Source: Echinarachnius parma (Eukaryota > Echinodermata > Echinoidea > Clypeasteroida > Echinarachniidae). From it: 64,000 nucleotides of DNA. The stretch covers positions 1-64,000 of the forward strand of contig JBAMJV010003350.1 of NCBI GenBank assembly GCA_037951105.1, written 5' to 3'. Below, piece after piece: positions 58,690-64,000 of this stretch; the stretch's first letter is position 1, and each line of letters begins with the position of its first letter. A program made the position numbers and the translations under genes. The notes under the pieces were generated by a model, which worked only from the letters and a program-made list of their open reading frames with translations, was not told the DNA's origin and searched no databases.

Positions 58690-58864
58690 ATCAGTTTTTG
58701 TGCATAATAATAATAATTATGTTTAAGATTTATGTGTATTTTTTAATGTATATGACTATATCGTTATTGTACCAATGTACCATGATCATTGTTGGTCTTC
58801 GGACCTTTGTATCATGCATACATTTATACCGGAAATAAATAAATAAATAAATAAATAAATAAAT
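58690..58864 (+). mobile_element. AAAT-tailed retroposon 3' end (probable LINE remnant)
   Basis: About 140 bp of AT-rich sequence ends in AATAAATAAATAAATAAA (58833-58864). A short tetramer tail of this kind is usual for CR1/L2-type LINE ends. No coding part is seen. Confidence 0.5.
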
Positions 58865-61029
58865 ATTCCATTTACACATTGGTTCGATCATTCAAGTTCA
58901 AAAGTTGGCATGTTGGTGTTTAATAATTCGTCTCTGCAATACTGTAATGTACACGTTTCTCGATGTAGTGTGCTGTACCCTAAACCAAGGATCGGTAAGA
59001 AAGACTTTCTTAACCTCAATTGCCCAAACCGAGATGGTATTCCACAGGCTCCTCTTGTAATTGTACGCAACACCGTACTTCAACTTCCATGGTTAAACAT
59101 ACGACACGTGCGAGCGCGTTTTGATGATGGACATACCCCCTGTAGGCCTATTCGGATAACGCCCCGCCCAACCTCCCGCCCCCTTTGTGATCTGTTAGCA
59201 ACATCGACTACAGCCGCCCCCCGCGCTAGCCAAGTGGTTCTCATCGTCACTGCGCATGTGCACCAACACTAATTATAGTTCGTCTGTTCAACTTGGTTCA
59301 ACAATCGGATATGAGTACATTTACTGTATAAAATATCGCGTTTTTTAAATAATATGATAGGGATTTATACAAGATAATATATTTTAATTATAAAGCACTA
59401 AACCCACTATAACGTTTGCAAACTCGACATTATGCACCCCTAGGACTAGACTTATTATGATTTCCCGGGGTTTACACAAAATTGATTACTTGCTTAGGGT
59501 ATCAAATTACCGATAATCATACTTACTTAGGGTGTATTTTTTGCACCACGCAAATACTCGTTTAAGGTGCTTTTGGCAAGTCCTTGGTCACCCTTGGTCA
59601 CGCATGATACCCCCCTTTCTATGAGGACAGACCCCCCCCCCCCCCCGGGCTTATTATACACAATTAAATATTATTATTCGCGTCTACTGCCTTACTGCAT
59701 GGAGTGTAACTTATATTATTGTTTTGTTTTATGGATTTATGTCGCAGATAAAAAAAATCCTTTCAAGAGTTGTGCCCTTGTCCTTTGCCCTTTGGTGGTA
59801 GACAATGGTAAAATAGTCTTCACAATCATAGGATATCTATGCGGATAGACCAATTCATGCAGCTGCTTACAATGTGGAAACGATGGATGTCGATTATGAA
59901 GGAAAAAAAACAGAAAAAAACACATAACTGATTAAGTTTTGTTTGTTTTTATAATCTGGCCAATTATTCATTTGACAACAGGTAACAAACATTTGTTTAG
60001 AACGCAATGCAAAACATGAACAGTACCCATGAGAATATATATAGAAATATAACAATTACATCTGGCAGTCTGCATATCTGATAATGATATTGCAATTAAC
60101 AATACTGTTTCCCCGCCAGAAATATGTTTTGTTTTTACTATTTTTCCATTTTTCAATTATATAGGCAGACCAGTGAGCATCGGCTACTGTATAGTAGGCT
60201 ATACGCTGAATATGACAGTTGGGTGAAATATTTAATTTACGAGATCTACTCACTACTATTATCACGAAGCATTATGGTTATTATACCCACATAATAACTT
60301 TAACGACCAGAACTACTTTTCCATTTCGTCGATATGCTAATGAGTCGGGACATTGTTCTTCGGTACATGGCGTAGTAGGGGTACACACCGTGAGGATAAT
60401 GCACCTGACCAAAGTCTAACGCCCACTTAGTAACTATACAACTGTCCCGCAATTAGGAATGGTAGTCTAGTACGGAGACCCTCAAGTCTATGATGCACTC
60501 GCGCACAATATGGGTCAACATCAAATTGTGAACTCTAATCATCATTGCTCGCCCACACATCTAACATAATGTTTTATACACACTTTATCGAGTGAACGGT
60601 TCGATATCGAGCGAATTATATCTTTAAAATGGCGATGCAATTAGCAAGACGCTTTCAATTTCAATGGATTTCTTATGAAGAGTTTTACTTTTGAGACTAT
60701 ACCAATGAAAGTCAACACGTCTTGGTCATGAGGGGAACAAACAGGGGTTGGGCGACTTCCCTAGGGCCACGCCCTTATTTGTTTTTGGTTGTGAAGAATG
60801 GATGCAGGGGATGCGATATAATACCCCGGTGAGCTGCCTATCTAATCGGATATTATGATGCAAACATTTGTTCGGGTAAATACAAATTGGTAACAATAAG
60901 TTATCATGATGGATCGATTAATGATACCGGTAATTAAAAGATACAATTGATTAAAGACAGCAAATACTTCGCAACTCAATGCGAACGATAATATTAATTT
61001 CCGTGTCCATCATTTGCAATGGGCACTAA
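58865..61029. other. Intergenic DNA, no gene recognised
   Basis: No exon or RNA gene was recognised. Poly(C) lies at about 59632-59646. Open frames in the 58.9-59.3 kb part show no motif I can name. Confidence 0.45.
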
Positions 61030-61325
61030 TTAAAGGGATAGTTGAGTTTTGGTATAGAGGGCGCTTCACAAAATAATTTGTTTGTGAGATAATGAAAAAC
61101 TGAGTGTAAAATTCTAAAGAGCAGTTTTAATGACAGAATAAACTTTATTTGATCAAAATCGGTTCAGAAATGGCTGAAATATCCATAAACATAACCATTT
61201 GTAATAATTATGGGTCCCCACAATTATGCAATAATATTGAACCAGCCGTTAAATTTTGTGTTAAATGCTTCCTCTTTTCAAAAATGTACAAAAGAGATTT
61301 TTAAATACATGTAGTTGTTGATTAT
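61030..61325. mobile_element. MITE family A, copy 5 (right half missing)
   Basis: Left end TTAAAGGGATAGTTGAGTTT and the first half of family A to about TACATGTAGTTGTTGAT. The right half is absent. Confidence 0.85.
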
Positions 61326-63106
61326 CGTGCCGTTGATTATCATGGGTTGGTGATGATGATAGCAGACTTTATAACGTAAGTTATATTATGTCGCTTTTGT
61401 ATTAATTTTATGAATTAATTTTTTGCTTGTACAGGTGCCCGTGAGGAGAAGGGACGAATTATGGGCACCATTTTGTTGTATTCAATATAATTGGACAATT
61501 GGACGGACCTTGATATTAGGCAGAGGTAGCGGTGTATCGACGGGGGCACGTACTAGGAGGGGGGGGGGGGGGGGTGCTCCTGGCCGCGCCCGCCCGCTAT
61601 GATAATTTTTGCTTGTTGATCAATGTACATCATAGTAGTTTGATTTTGGGGGTCTGAATAGCTAAAATTCAAAAGCTTCCACGGTGCTCCGACTCCAGAG
61701 CTATAGACTCCCGATTCCGCGAACACGGAGATCGCTCACTGATCTTACACAAGGGCGTCAACGGCTTCTCAAAAGTGGTGGTGGTGGGGGGAGGGGGGGG
61801 GGGGGGGGTGACATCACGAGGGAGCGGCGGCGACCGAGCGGGGGACTGGATGTGCCCCCCTCCCACTGTAGGAACGGCTTTTGCATTTTCTTGAGTTGTT
61901 ATTGTGTGATTTGTTGCATACCTGAGACAGATATTTTACATGATAATTATGTAGTGGGGAATCAAACAATCACAATGCCATAATGTACATACATTTATGA
62001 AACAGTGTTTGTGTGTGTGTGTGGGGGGGGGGGGGGGGTGGACATGTCCACCACCTGTTGACGCCTGTTGACGCCCGGTTGGAGCCCCCCCCCCCCCCAT
62101 TGGAGAATTCCTGGATACGCCACTGCGGATTAAATTCATACACAATTAAGTATCATCATTACTTGCATTTAATATTGATGTTTAATCAATTATGCATTCA
62201 TTAGGTTTCTTTATTTTGTATAGGATTTCCCATTTTCCCACTTGGTGGGGGCACCGCACCTGCCCCTCATTCACTGTTCAATTTCAAATAAACTATCAAA
62301 TTACTTTCATAGTAATCCGACATGCGGAATCCATGGATTCAGTCGATTATGATATCATTTTTCCCCCCAATACAAATTGATATGCACAAATTAAACAGTT
62401 TGGCGTGTCAGTAAAAAAAAGTGGAGAGATCGGATCGAGATACGTTCAAAGTGCAATCAATCCATTATAACGACATGTTGTAAAGCTCGGGCAACATTTT
62501 TTCATCTTCCGCACCTTTTTCGTTTGCTAAACTTTGCATCGATTTGTATTTCCCATGACAAATACTAATTCTGATAGAAAAAAACACGATAAGAATAATT
62601 ATGATTTCATCGTTATAAACAACAAAAGAGGGAGGGACACTGCAAGAGTCAAGTAAAGGCGCGGTGTGCCCTTTGATCGTTCTCGTCTTACCCCACCCCC
62701 CTCCGCTGGCGGAGCGGCCCTTCTCACTCAATATGTATACGCCCGGCAGAATTTAGTTACCTAAACATGTCATTTTATGCATGATTCTCGTTTATTAAGG
62801 TAAAGATATGTCTTTGGAGGGATTTATATGAATGTAATATGACCTTTAATGTGCATTAGTCGAATTATGATTCACAAAGTATCAAGTAAATTTCGGTGCG
62901 GATGAATACTACTTACAATGGCACCTAATTACATATGCCGCACCTCGAATCGTGCATGCGTATGCGTGTATTGTGTGTGTACGTGTGTATGCGAATATGA
63001 CGCTAAGTCCGCGCGGGATTTCTGCACATAATGAGGGTTTCTTTATGCATATCTGGCGAGGACAATACTCTGCCAGCGATTGAACTAGGCTTAAATATCG
63101 CCTAAA
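61326..63106. other. Upstream region of the Sp gene with G/C tracts
   Basis: No exon was recognised. Poly(G) or poly(C) runs lie near 61560-61574, 61796-61808, 62025-62038 and 62085-62098. The last pair brackets a small repeat ending CTGGATACGCCACTG. The last 150 bp before 63107 are the likely 5' UTR or promoter of the Sp gene; GTGTGTGTACGTGTGT near 62965 is low-complexity. Confidence 0.45.
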
Positions 63107-64000
63107 ATGGCCAAATCTACCGGTAAAAAAAGACAATCAGACTACATTCAACCTTCAAGTATGTCCCAGGTGAGTAATGATCGTTAAATCATACGTTATT
63201 TGTAATTTACAAGCCCGTAAATGAGTAAATTCTTGTGACATGTAGGCAGCGGCCTGTCACAATCTCTTTCATGATGCGACGCTAAATCACACCCACTTTT
63301 GTTCATGAAACCCGCCCCTATTTTTATCTTCACGCAGGAAACTCAACCTTCCCCTCTCGCTCTTCTGGCGGCAACCTGCAGCAAGATTGGGACTCCTCCT
63401 CTTGAGGGACAAGGTGGCACCGTGGCCCAAGGACAAACGGTCACAGTTTACGGACAAAATCAAGGACAAGGGCAAACTGTGCAGATTCCAGCTGGATTAC
63501 TGAACGCTGCGAACGCACAGCAATTGCAACAGGCGCTTGGGTTGCCCGCTGGATTCCCTCTGCAGCTTGCAGGTGTCGCGGGCCAGCAAGGCGGGCCGGT
63601 GTATATCGAGGTGGCTGGGAACGGCAGCACAGCTGTAGCTGCTGCGCCTGTGCAGTCTCAGACTCAGGCTCAGGCTCAGGCTCCCAAAACAACCAATGTC
63701 ACCAGTGTAAATGTAAATCAACAGGCCATTCAGGCGAGTCAGATTTTTCAAAATGCAGGTGGTAACCTCCAATACAATATTATGCCACAGTTTCAGATAG
63801 ATGCGGAGGGGAATTTGATTGCTATGCAAGTGGCAACACCTGTTGTCTCGCAAGCGCAGCAACAGGTGCAACAGCAACAAGGACAGACGCAGACGGTTGT
63901 AAGATCTGGAGCTAGTGCTTCGCAGGCAACAGGAAACAATGTTGCACAGATTGCTTGGCCAGGAGGGGGGCAATTCATTCAGAATGGGCAGATTGTACAA
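63107..64000 (+). CDS. Sp1/3/4-class transcription factor, 5' part
   Basis: Exon 1 63107-63169 (MAKSTGKKRQSDYIQPSSMS plus Gln), donor GTGAGT, 168-bp intron, acceptor CACGCAG, exon 2 from 63338 and still open at the window end, 242 residues so far. An in-frame TAA at 63092 supports the start. Exon 2 opens with QPSPLALLAATCSKIG, the conserved Sp box of Sp1-Sp4, followed by Gln/Gly/Val-rich transactivation sequence (QAQAQAQ and QQQVQQQQG runs). The BTD box and three C2H2 zinc fingers, expected further right, are outside the window. Sp proteins are nuclear and bind GC or GT boxes in many promoters. The Sp box and Gln-rich region exclude KLFs; which Sp member it is cannot be told here. Confidence 0.92.

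Overview
The window looks like nuclear DNA of a marine invertebrate deuterostome; an echinoderm or hemichordate is my best guess, from gene content and repeat style rather than from a diagnostic marker. Genes are split by GT-AG introns, the spacers are AT-rich and full of short inverted-repeat DNA transposons, and homopolymeric C or G tracts are very frequent. I see no prokaryotic organisation, no CRISPR array, no rRNA, and no LTR or virus-like element.

Five genes can be supported. (1) A complete four-exon rhodopsin-class GPCR on + (6353-9252), followed by decayed tandem copies of its last exon. (2) The terminal exon of a Golgi carbohydrate sulfotransferase on - (16651-17574). (3) A complete seven-exon HSDL1 gene on + (32875-43867), a short-chain dehydrogenase-like protein that here keeps the catalytic Tyr I recall being replaced by Phe in vertebrate HSDL1. 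(4) A complete seven-exon TSFM gene on - (48982-57966), the mitochondrial elongation factor Ts. (5) The 5' part of an Sp1/3/4-class transcription factor on + (63107 to the window end). HSDL1 and TSFM are convergent. A possible first exon of an unknown divergent gene lies at 58556-58619. I see no shared pathway among these genes.

The rest is mobile and satellite DNA: two broken LINEs on -, tRNA-derived SINE pieces, several families of TTAA-flanked MITEs whose ends fit TTAAAGGRR (T2/Kolobok-like), other MITEs with their own inverted repeats, a long-arm foldback element with another element inserted in one arm, a 142-bp minisatellite, a 230-bp perfect CA tract and a 1.27-kb ATC tract.

Four points stand out. 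First, all three complete genes carry decayed tandem copies of their own exons (GPCR last exon; HSDL1 exons 3 and 6; TSFM exons 3, 6 and 7). Second, a 1.8-kb palindrome with 723-bp, apparently identical arms sits in HSDL1 intron 1. Third, a 1.55-kb terminal-inverted-repeat element in HSDL1 intron 3 carries eight copies of a GCGACGGGACGGAA motif on both strands. Fourth, about 25 long poly(C)/poly(G) runs are scattered through the window.
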